Below, piece after piece: positions 1 through 6,079 of a stretch of DNA of 6,253 nucleotides. Made by a program: the position numbers and the translations under genes. The stretch lies in contig CALKXN010000240.1 of NCBI GenBank assembly GCA_938003555.1, positions 1 to 6,253 on the forward strand, in the 5' to 3' direction. Numbering within the stretch: position 1 is the stretch's first letter; every line of letters starts with the position of its first letter. The notes below the pieces were generated by a model. It had not been told where the DNA came from. It searched no databases and saw nothing but the letters and a program-made list of their open reading frames with translations. Source of the stretch: an uncultured Robiginitomaculum sp. Its GTDB lineage: Bacteria > Pseudomonadota > Alphaproteobacteria > Caulobacterales > Maricaulaceae.

Positions 1-36
1 TTGGTTCGCGTTTGCGTCAGGTTGAAGTCGCCTCAG

Positions 37-1176
37 CTATTGACCTTGTAACTTTTTCAAGAAGTCAGATGCGCTCGTTTGACTTCCGCTATTGTCGCTT
101 TCACGGTCGCGTTTAATGCGCTCTAACGGACTAATCGCTTCAGGGCTGGCTGCGGCGTTTTCAGCTTGCGCCTGTGCCTCAGCGTCTACGGCATCAGCTT
201 CCGCTTGGGCTTGCTGAGCTGCATCTGCTGCAGCCTGCGCTTCGGCTTGAGCGTCCTGAGCCGCTTGCTGAGCGGCGTCTGCTTTAGCTTTTGCCTGCGC
301 GGCAGCTTCTGCATCGCTTTGCATTTGTGCTTCGGCTAAGGCTTTAGCGGCTTCACTCGCCTTGGCCCGTGCTTGGGCAGCGTCTTGTGCTTTTGCCTGG
401 GCCTTTGATGCAGCGTCCTGCGCTTGCTGTTGCGCTTGGCTTTGAGCCTGCCCTTGTTGCCCTGATGGCTGTTGCGCCTGTCCAGATTGAGACGAGCTGC
501 CCTGCGGCGTGCCGCTCGAGCCTTGCGGCCCGCCGGACTTTGCGCCTTTGATTTGGGCGAGAATATCAGAAACACTCGCCGAAGACCCGCCGCGCATTAC
601 GGACGACGTGCGCCGCTGTGATTGGCCTGATTGTCCCTGTTGCGAGGCTGATCCGGATTGTCCTGACGATGAGCCGTTTTGACCTTGGGATGCACGGCCT
701 TGGCCGCTTTGCCCAGCTTGCTCAGCGCCGGTTTGGCCGGAGGAGCCTTGAGACCCAGAGCCTGAACCGCCTGTGCCGTTCATTTCATCAAGCATCTCCG
801 TCCAGACCTGTTTTTCCTGCTCTGCTAAATCCGTATCGGTCTTGGCTTCATCGCTGGGCTCATAGGCGGCGTCAATCGGTTGCCCCGGCTCTGAACGTGC
901 CATGGCTTTCGCGCGCTCCTTAGATAAGTGGCGCTTCGACTCTTCGGGTAGATTATCATAGGGCGTGTAAGGCCCTGATAAGATTCCACTGCTTCCGATA
1001 GACAGAATATTTTTCAAATCTTCACTGATTTCGTCACTGCCGCTCTTCTTTTTAGATTTGCGCCAGTCTTCTTCGGACTTATCTGTCTCGGTTGTGGTTT
1101 GCGCGTAAACAGGCGCGCTCAGCAAAGCAGAGGTCGCTGTGGAGAGGCATAGAGCTATAATCAATGACTTTATCAT
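37..1176 (-). CDS. Exported low-complexity Ala/Gln/Ser-rich protein, TolA-like in composition
   Basis: 379 residues; no family recognised. A Sec signal peptide is clear: MIK, a hydrophobic core to about residue 20, then APVYA before Q26, a good signal peptidase I site that supports this start. Residues 26-133 are charged and of ordinary complexity (DLKNILSIG, PYTPYDNLP). Residues 134-245 are Ser/Gly/Gln-rich and probably disordered. Residues about 246-342 are Ala/Gln/Glu/Lys-rich and probably a long helix, similar in composition to the periplasm-spanning rod of TolA. The C-terminus is KKLQGQ. A short motif, S-x-S-D-I/F-L-xx-I/L-x-G, occurs at 201-211 and again at 368-378. It is the last gene of the cluster, 46 bp after the SUMF1 gene. 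No convincing Shine-Dalgarno is seen. A role as extended periplasmic linker or ligand of the motor is speculation from position and composition. Confidence 0.85.
   Translation of the reverse strand: MIKSLIIALCLSTATSALLSAPVYAQTTTETDKSEEDWRKSKKKSGSDEISEDLKNILSIGSSGILSGPYTPYDNLPEESKRHLSKERAKAMARSEPGQPIDAAYEPSDEAKTDTDLAEQEKQVWTEMLDEMNGTGGSGSGSQGSSGQTGAEQAGQSGQGRASQGQNGSSSGQSGSASQQGQSGQSQRRTSSVMRGGSSASVSDILAQIKGAKSGGPQGSSGTPQGSSSQSGQAQQPSGQQGQAQSQAQQQAQDAASKAQAKAQDAAQARAKASEAAKALAEAQMQSDAEAAAQAKAKADAAQQAAQDAQAEAQAAADAAQQAQAEADAVDAEAQAQAENAAASPEAISPLERIKRDRESDNSGSQTSASDFLKKLQGQ
151..777 (-). repeat. Low-complexity coding tract (Ser/Gly/Gln then Ala/Gln/Glu)
   Basis: About 630 bp encoding residues 134-342 of the exported protein. 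The DNA is dominated by GCN and CAG/CAA/TCN-type codons with many short, imperfect direct repeats and no exact long unit. Such tracts expand and contract easily, so the length probably varies between strains. Several long antisense frames here are artefacts of this composition. Confidence 0.75.
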
Positions 1177-1207
1177 AAGCTACACATAGCCGATTTGACC
1201 TGACTAG

Positions 1208-1222
1208 GGCATGAATAATGCC
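1208..1222 (-). other. Small inverted repeat directly after the SUMF1 gene stop
   Basis: GGCAT and ATGCC form a 5-bp stem around a 5-nt loop, immediately after the TAA at 1223-1225 and inside the 46-bp gap before the last gene. No U-run follows, so it is not a normal intrinsic terminator. It could slightly protect or uncouple the upstream message, or be chance. Confidence 0.25.
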
Positions 1223-3325
1223 TTAATCTCCGACTTTGCGAACAACACGAAAGCCTGTGAAGTCATTACTGTCGCCGCGCCGCTGCATCAGACGTGATGC
1301 GTAACGCAGGTCGGCTGGCCCAGAGAACCATGATCCGCCGCGTACAACGCGCTGATTGCAGCTTCCGCGTTGATCGGCTTTGCCGTCCGTTGGGGCGTCT
1401 CGTAAATTGAGCGTATTACAATCCAATGTCCATTCGCCGACATTGCCAATCATATCGCGTAAACCGAATTTATTCTTGCTCAGATTACCCGCAGGTAGGG
1501 TTCGGTCACTGGACAGGTCGCTGCACTCTGCATTTGCCCAGCGCAGGCCGCTTTCCTGCGCCGCGCCATTTGCAAAAGCGCAAATCGCGGCCAGAGAGCC
1601 CCCGGCATATGCGCCGCTATCGCCCGCGCGGGCCGCATATTCCCACTGCGCTTCAGAGGGCAGGGCATAGGAAAACCCGCTCGTCGAGGACAGCCATGTC
1701 ACATATTTCTGCGCATCGTCCCAGCTGACGTTAATCACGGGGCGAGAGCCGCGCCCCCAACCATTATCAGAAGGCCGCCCCGAGCAGCCCCCCGCTGCGA
1801 CGCAGGCGTCATATTGCGCGAATGTGACCTCGGTAACGCCAATGGCGAACATATCGCTAAAGGTGACGGCGCGTTGTGGTTTTTCATTCGGGCGGGCATC
1901 CGTTTCATTGTCACCTGCGCCAAGCTGCGCGTTGCCGCTGGCCAGTGTAACCATGGTTGGGCAGCTTGCGCAGTCTTGGAACTCGCGTCCCGCCGCAGGT
2001 CTTAATTGCTCTAGCGCCGCAATGGCTTTGGGCACATGCGCGCCTTGCGGAAAACTGGTGAGATATTGCTGATAGCTATCCGCGCGGTTTGCTGTTTTGG
2101 CAGCGTTCCATGCTGCGTTGTCCGCTTCGGTGGCTTTCAGGCTCTCAATACGCGTACGGGCTTCGGTTTCAAACTTGCCCGTGGGATGTTTGGACAAATA
2201 GCCTTCATAGGCGGGAACGGTATTATTGCGCGCCGCAGTTTCCCAATCGGCTTGATCTTGGCGCGCACGTTCGGCCGCATCCTTGCGGCGGGCTTCTTCG
2301 GCGGCTTTCATTTGCGCAATACGCTCTCGGGCTTTGCTGGCGTGCAAGCCCTCTGGCCATGCTGTCAAGTAATCTTCATAACCTGCAATGGTGTCGCGCT
2401 GCTCAGCTGTAGCCCAGTCAGCGTTGTCATAAGCGTCAATGCGCGCCTGCGCGTCGTCTTTATGTCGACCTTCGGGGAAGGCGGCTAAATATTCTCGGTA
2501 TCCCTCAAGGGTGTCTTTTTCTAAAGCTCTGACCCACGCTTCGTCATCTGTAGATTTCTTTTCGACCTTTTCAGGTTCGGGCGTGATGTCTTCGGCAACG
2601 ACATCAAGAGGAAGGTCTTTGGGTACCACGACTTTGGAGGCAAGCCAGATCGCGCCAAACCCAATGGCTCCAATTGCGACCGCGCTAAGTAGCCATCGTC
2701 CCCAAGGCGCGCGTTCATCGCGCATGGCATGAAGGTTGCCATGCCCGTCATTTACCGGGGCCCAACCCTCTGTGGTTTCTACGGGTTTTTGATCCACAGC
2801 GACGGTTGCGGGGGTCGCTCTATCTGTTTCACCTGTGATTTCATCAAAAAATGTACCTTTCGATGCATTTGCCGAAGTCGCTGCACCCTTTTCTCTTTTC
2901 TGTTTGATATTCTTATACGCCACCCGAAGAACAATATATTGGAGTCCGCAAAATACGGCAAATATGTAGCAGCCGACAATGATCCATACGACGGCGCTGA
3001 CATCAGGCACATAAGTTTTTATTGGAGCAAATAGATCTGTTATTTTTATTTTTGCGACGACGCCGAGTAAAACGAAATTCAAGAGAGCCGTGATGAGAAA
3101 GCTTATATTTATTAGCTTATTTCGCTCTGAGGTCTTCGCTTTTCGCTTTTCATATTTTTTAAATTGTGCCCCGGCAATAAAGGCTGCAATCGCTGGAACA
3201 AAGAGGCTGCTGCCATATACCCGAAGCCCGGTCAAAAGTTGAATGGACACGGCTAAAGCATAGCCCAAGATCAACACGCCGCAGAAGACGAGCAGATAAT
3301 AAATATTTGTTTTTACGCGGCTCAT
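1223..3325 (-). CDS. Multipass membrane protein with four W/Y-P-G repeats and a non-catalytic SUMF1 (FGE-sulfatase) domain
   Basis: 700 residues. An N-terminal bundle of four helices (about 8-32, 39-55, 73-92, 111-134) loosely recalls small four-helix ABZJ_00895-type membrane proteins (low confidence). A fifth helix lies at 209-229. Basic loops (55-70, 134-146, 202-210) put the N-terminus inside and everything after 230 in the periplasm. Four degenerate repeats fill 264-440, then a DCxxCP motif (451-456) leads into a formylglycine-generating-enzyme fold to about 697. Landmarks are INVSWDDAQKY, LPSEAQWEYAARAG, FGLRDMIGNVGEW, RVVRGGSW and GFRVVR. The segment that carries the two catalytic Cys in true FGE (after GGSW, 667-678) is shortened and has none, so oxidase activity is unlikely; binding or scaffolding is more plausible. 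Cys pairs (452/455, 508/514, 582/601, 636/656) could form periplasmic disulfides. It lies 25 bp after the channel gene and has a TAGGA ribosome binding site with a 7-nt spacer. Confidence 0.92.
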   Translation of the reverse strand: MSRVKTNIYYLLVFCGVLILGYALAVSIQLLTGLRVYGSSLFVPAIAAFIAGAQFKKYEKRKAKTSERNKLINISFLITALLNFVLLGVVAKIKITDLFAPIKTYVPDVSAVVWIIVGCYIFAVFCGLQYIVLRVAYKNIKQKREKGAATSANASKGTFFDEITGETDRATPATVAVDQKPVETTEGWAPVNDGHGNLHAMRDERAPWGRWLLSAVAIGAIGFGAIWLASKVVVPKDLPLDVVAEDITPEPEKVEKKSTDDEAWVRALEKDTLEGYREYLAAFPEGRHKDDAQARIDAYDNADWATAEQRDTIAGYEDYLTAWPEGLHASKARERIAQMKAAEEARRKDAAERARQDQADWETAARNNTVPAYEGYLSKHPTGKFETEARTRIESLKATEADNAAWNAAKTANRADSYQQYLTSFPQGAHVPKAIAALEQLRPAAGREFQDCASCPTMVTLASGNAQLGAGDNETDARPNEKPQRAVTFSDMFAIGVTEVTFAQYDACVAAGGCSGRPSDNGWGRGSRPVINVSWDDAQKYVTWLSSTSGFSYALPSEAQWEYAARAGDSGAYAGGSLAAICAFANGAAQESGLRWANAECSDLSSDRTLPAGNLSKNKFGLRDMIGNVGEWTLDCNTLNLRDAPTDGKADQRGSCNQRVVRGGSWFSGPADLRYASRLMQRRGDSNDFTGFRVVRKVGD
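2006..2536 (-). repeat. Four protein-level repeats (W-x11-Y-xx-YL-xx-x-P-x-G) in the SUMF1-domain protein
   Basis: Four units with fixed spacing: W264/Y276/P284/G286, W304/Y316/P324/G326, W361/Y373/P381/G383 and W406/Y418/P426/G428. Trp to Tyr is always 12 residues and Tyr to Gly always 10, with YL three residues after the Tyr and a later Ala-xxx-Ile/Leu helix end. Units 1-2 and 3-4 are separated by 40-45 residues. An extra charged helix (about 340-359) splits units 2 and 3. They resemble helical TPR-like hairpins that often precede SUMF1 or caspase-like domains in alphaproteobacteria (recollection, not searched). They are divergent at DNA level, so the duplication is old. Confidence 0.85.
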
Positions 3326-3332
3326 GGAAATG

Positions 3333-3337
3333 TCCTA
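3333..3337 (-). promoter_or_regulatory. Ribosome binding site of the SUMF1-domain gene
   Basis: TAGGA on the minus strand, 7 nt before the ATG at 3325, in the 25-bp gap after the channel gene. It supports the chosen start ahead of the first membrane helix. Confidence 0.55.
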
Positions 3338-3350
3338 AATCGGTGTCGGG

Positions 3351-4115
3351 TTATTCGGCGTCTTTGAGGCGTAAGATTAAATTGTCCAGACAATATTGCC
3401 CCGCTTCATTCAGCGCGCGCTCTTCTTTGGATTGGATTATTGATTGGACTAAAACAAGCACCGCAGACATGATCAAAGCGAGCAATGTCGTCGTAAAGGC
3501 GACGCCAAGGCGCTGCGTGACCTCGTATAAAAAGCTCTCGCTTTCGGCATTGGCCGGGACGCCGGCATATTGCAGCGCAAACATAATCCCCATCACGGTC
3601 CCGATAAACCCGAGGGACGGAATAAGCCATGTGAGGTAGCGCAGGATAGAATAGCGTAAATCAATTTCATGCATATAAAGTTCAAGGGAGGAATTGAGAA
3701 CAGATATCGCTTGGTCGCTCTTTCCGGATACGCTGTATTGATCAATGGTTCGGGTTATCATGCGCGGGAGAAAAGCTTGTTTTCCATATTTACGATTGGC
3801 TATTCCCGCGCGAATTTTTTCAAGCGTTTCGGGCCCTAATTTACGATCATCCGTGGGTAAATATCCGCGTTTAAGTTGGCTCTGCTCATCACTGGCTGAA
3901 CTCCAGCGCAGGAATAATTCGCCAAACCCAACAAAAAGCGCAACCCACATCACATTTTGAACGGTGAAGGGCCAAAAATCAGCGTCAGCGTCAAGCAAGA
4001 TTTCCTGCAACACTTCGCTGGTTGTGTACCGCAAAATCCCAATGAGAACGATCGCCGCAAAGACGGATAATAAAAAAACAACCAGCCGTCTTACGGCGCT
4101 TACTTTAGTTGACAT
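3351..4115 (-). CDS. MotA/TolQ/ExbB-family proton channel protein
   Basis: 254 residues with four predicted membrane helices: about 10-29, 51-69, 158-183 and 204-228. A cytoplasmic segment of about 90 residues lies between helices 2 and 3, and there is a short cytoplasmic tail. This is MotA-like topology. The family signature is clear: helix 3 has I-P-S-L-G-F-I-G-T-V-M-G-I (165-177), with T173 at the position of the conserved pore Thr of ExbB/TolQ. Helix 4 has A-F-T-T-T-L-L-A-L (206-214), matching the family ALxxTxxGL motif with T210 at the key Thr. In the family, five such subunits surround two single-helix B subunits and pass ions to drive rotation or force transfer. The partners here would be the two VWA proteins encoded just upstream. 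It lacks the long C-terminal tail of ZorA. A good Shine-Dalgarno (AAGGGG, 8-nt spacer) supports the start. The specific ion and output are unknown. Confidence 0.92.
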   Translation of the reverse strand: MSTKVSAVRRLVVFLLSVFAAIVLIGILRYTTSEVLQEILLDADADFWPFTVQNVMWVALFVGFGELFLRWSSASDEQSQLKRGYLPTDDRKLGPETLEKIRAGIANRKYGKQAFLPRMITRTIDQYSVSGKSDQAISVLNSSLELYMHEIDLRYSILRYLTWLIPSLGFIGTVMGIMFALQYAGVPANAESESFLYEVTQRLGVAFTTTLLALIMSAVLVLVQSIIQSKEERALNEAGQYCLDNLILRLKDAE

Positions 4116-4123
4116 GGCCGCAG

Positions 4124-4129
4124 CCCCTT
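4124..4129 (-). promoter_or_regulatory. Ribosome binding site of the MotA/TolQ-like gene
   Basis: AAGGGG on the minus strand, 8 nt before the ATG at 4115, within the 30-bp gap after the second VWA gene. It fixes this start and suggests independent, probably stronger initiation for the channel subunit. That would suit a 5:2 type stoichiometry, although this is inference. Confidence 0.65.
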
Positions 4130-4145
4130 TTCGTGAAATATGACA

Positions 4146-5129
4146 TTAATCGCATACGCCTTTTTGTGTCGAGGCGAGCGCCATAAATTGTCCGTTATTG
4201 TTGATCGACAGACTTTCCATAAACGCCACAGTGCCATCGTAATCGAAGTAATTACCGACAACAACCGTGTGAATTTCTTTGCGTCCGCCATTCATTTGCG
4301 TGATGCGCCGCACAAGCGCATTGGGGGATAGTCCTCCATTAGCGCGTGGATTGGGCAGGCCGTCACTGACCAGAAAAATAGCCTCGCCGGGGCCAGCGAG
4401 AAGCTTTTCAAAGGCATCCAGCATGGAGGCCGAGCCGCCAAAATTTCTTGAGATTTGGTCTGAAAACGCAATCGCGCCGTCGCGCGCACCGCCGTTAATA
4501 TTGGACAGACCGCCCGTATTGGGCCAGCTGCGCAGGCGCGGTCCTGAATCTGTTTGTTGGAAACCCACAATTTTGACAGCGTGATTATCCTGCAAGGAAT
4601 TGACAATGCGAGTGACGGATTTTTTCACCGACGCCTCATGGCCCTGCATACATTTGTTCATATCGACGGCGATAACAATATCGTCTTTGCTCGTTTTCAT
4701 ACCGAGAAAACGGAACGATTGAACAACAGGTTTAGGCGTATCCGCCGGAGCGGGTTTTTCTTCAACAGGCTCAGGTACAATGACCGCTTTGGTCGCGGCC
4801 GCGCGTTTTTCAAGTAGCGCTGTTTCTGCTGCTTTCAACTGGGCCAGGAGTTTTGTTTCTTCGGACTTAATATCGGATACATTTGCGCTTGCGGCAGAGC
4901 GTTTTTGCTCTAGGGCCTTTTTTTTTATCACCGTTTCTTCTGCGCTTGTTTCGGCGGCGCGCAGTTTGTCTGCGATGGCATTGTCAATGGGGATGCGCTC
5001 TCGAATTTCATTTTGATAATAGGGCAACAGAACGATAGCGAGCAGGGCAAAAGCGCCCATCGCTGCCGCAAAAAGGTCAATCGCCGAGAGGCTAAATATC
5101 TCGATAGATCTGTCGGGTCTACGTTTCAT
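4146..5129 (-). CDS. Second membrane-anchored VWA protein, MIDAS degenerate; paralogue of the upstream gene
   Basis: 327 residues with the same architecture as its upstream neighbour: basic tail, one helix at about 13-36 with Asp18 and GAF (25-27), Ala/Lys/Glu-rich coiled coil at about 44-113, Pro-rich linker at 118-135, then a VWA domain from about 138. The N-terminal segments match closely (FSxSAxDLFAAAxGAF and then PYY). The metal site does not: DxSxS is replaced by D156-M-N158-K-C160, the Thr position reads Ser in GGSAS (S233), and D256 in VSDG remains. Metal binding may be lost or altered. It has two cysteines only, C160 inside the former MIDAS loop and C325 two residues from the C-terminus. 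The start overlaps the previous stop as ATGA, and no clear ribosome binding site is needed if translation is coupled. It is probably a tandem duplication product, kept as the second half of a heteromeric pair (inference). Confidence 0.92.
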   Translation of the reverse strand: MKRRPDRSIEIFSLSAIDLFAAAMGAFALLAIVLLPYYQNEIRERIPIDNAIADKLRAAETSAEETVIKKKALEQKRSAASANVSDIKSEETKLLAQLKAAETALLEKRAAATKAVIVPEPVEEKPAPADTPKPVVQSFRFLGMKTSKDDIVIAVDMNKCMQGHEASVKKSVTRIVNSLQDNHAVKIVGFQQTDSGPRLRSWPNTGGLSNINGGARDGAIAFSDQISRNFGGSASMLDAFEKLLAGPGEAIFLVSDGLPNPRANGGLSPNALVRRITQMNGGRKEIHTVVVGNYFDYDGTVAFMESLSINNNGQFMALASTQKGVCD

Positions 5130-6070
5130 CGGGCGCGCCCCACAAAATCACCGCGATTATTATTGGCGAGGCCTTGTAAAAATAAGGTCAGTCTTTTGTC
5201 CGAAGTATAGTCACCAATCGCGACCGTATGGATTTCCGCGCGTCCGCGATTGCGGCGCGTAATATTGGTGATGATGCTCTGGGGGCTGCCGTCATCGGGC
5301 GATCCGTCACTAATCAAAATGATGGCTTGCGGCTTTAGATTTAGCGCGCGTACCATTGCGCTTTGGGTGGGCGTGCCTCCGCCAAAACGATCCGACATGC
5401 CCCGCACAAATGTTCGCGCTTGCTGTATATTTGCAGGGCTCGCCTGTTGCATCTGTCCGGACCGCGGAAAGCTGTCATAAGTTGGTCCGCCGCGATAGCC
5501 CAGTATAACAAAGCGGTTATCCGGCTGCATGCGGGACAGAATTTCTTCGAGGGCCTGTTCCACTTTGGAGGTATGGTCTTCCATGGAACCAGACATATCG
5601 ACGACGATGGCGATATTCTTTTTATTTGTCGCAATTCCCAAAATAGAAAATTCCACGCCTTTGCCTGTACTGCGCGGCGGCTGCACGGTCGGCTCAGGAA
5701 CCGGCGTCGGACTAGCCTCAGGGATCGGCGGCGGCTCGGGGATGTCGACTTCGGACGTTTGCTTCAAAACCTCCTGAAGTTTGTCTTCGATGACGGACAT
5801 GTTTTCGGCGGTTGATTTATATTGTTTATCCAAGAGCCTGATTTCGGAGCGCAGGGCTCTGATTTGTGACATTTCAGTTTGCGTGCTTGAGGCGACAAGG
5901 CGGCGTTTCTCTACCATCTCCTCAAGCTCTTCGAATGAGACATCCGTGCCGCCCAATCGGTAATAGGGAAATAGCACCAAGACGATCAAAATAAACGCGC
6001 CAAGAGCCGCCGCGAACAGGTCCAAGGCAGAGATAGAAAATACCGATATATTGCGCCGCCGTGACCTCAT
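5126..6070 (-). CDS. Membrane-anchored VWA protein with intact MIDAS and MotB/ExbD-like N-terminal helix
   Basis: 314 residues. A basic N-terminus (MRSRRR) is followed by a single membrane helix at about 12-36. The helix carries Asp17 near its cytoplasmic end and then a G-A-F motif (24-26), the layout of the ion-carrying helix in MotB/TolR/ExbD-type subunits. Residues about 45-107 look like a coiled coil and 109-133 form a Pro/Glu-rich linker. A von Willebrand factor A domain follows from about 139 to the end. It has a complete metal-ion-dependent adhesion site: D158-M-S160-G-S162, T233 in GGGTPT, and D255 in ISDGSPDD. The positive-inside rule places the VWA domain in the periplasm. There is no cysteine. 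The TGA stop overlaps the next ATG by 4 bp, so the two are translationally coupled. No strong Shine-Dalgarno precedes this ATG (only TAGGT, rather far upstream). VWA family membership is secure. The stator-subunit role is inferred from the helix and the channel gene downstream. Confidence 0.93.
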   Translation of the reverse strand: MRSRRRNISVFSISALDLFAAALGAFILIVLVLFPYYRLGGTDVSFEELEEMVEKRRLVASSTQTEMSQIRALRSEIRLLDKQYKSTAENMSVIEDKLQEVLKQTSEVDIPEPPPIPEASPTPVPEPTVQPPRSTGKGVEFSILGIATNKKNIAIVVDMSGSMEDHTSKVEQALEEILSRMQPDNRFVILGYRGGPTYDSFPRSGQMQQASPANIQQARTFVRGMSDRFGGGTPTQSAMVRALNLKPQAIILISDGSPDDGSPQSIITNITRRNRGRAEIHTVAIGDYTSDKRLTLFLQGLANNNRGDFVGRAR

Positions 6071-6079
6071 TGATTCAAG

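Noticed and set aside
130..480. Repeat-rich DNA that at first glance resembles a repeat array
   Set aside because: Units are imperfect, of irregular length and in frame, encoding Ala/Gln/Glu. There are no constant repeats with unique spacers, so it is not CRISPR or an integron-type array.
369..923. Plus-strand open frames (369-551, 618-923) opposite the low-complexity tract
   Set aside because: Produced by repetitive GCN/CAG-type codons of the minus-strand gene, which has a signal peptide and fits the operon.
1235..1960. Active formylglycine-generating enzyme (sulfatase maturation)
   Set aside because: The catalytic cysteine segment after RGGSW is missing and no sulfatase gene is nearby.
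2036..2488. 150-codon open frame on the plus strand
   Set aside because: It lies entirely antisense to the repeat region of the SUMF1-domain gene, whose product has clear domain motifs. The antisense product has no recognisable feature.
5131..5140. Perfect 10-bp palindrome GGGCGCGCCC just before the second VWA start
   Set aside because: It lies within the coding end of the first VWA gene (Gly-Arg-Ala-Arg codons), with no second copy noticed; most likely chance in GC-rich sequence.
5363..5815. 150-codon open frame on the plus strand
   Set aside because: It is antisense to the VWA domain and linker of the first VWA gene, whose MIDAS motifs prove the minus-strand frame. High-GC shadow.
3351..6070. 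Zorya phage-defence system
   Set aside because: A MotA-like protein plus a single-helix partner recalls ZorA/ZorB, but the channel protein lacks the long ZorA tail, the partner has VWA and not OmpA, and no ZorC/ZorD/ZorE-like gene is in the window. Only a distant mechanistic analogy is supportable.
4146..6070. Bat/MoxR-type VWA operon
   Set aside because: Bat VWA proteins have a different membrane arrangement and accompany a MoxR ATPase and a DUF58 protein. None is seen here, and the N-terminal Asp-bearing helix points to a channel partner instead.
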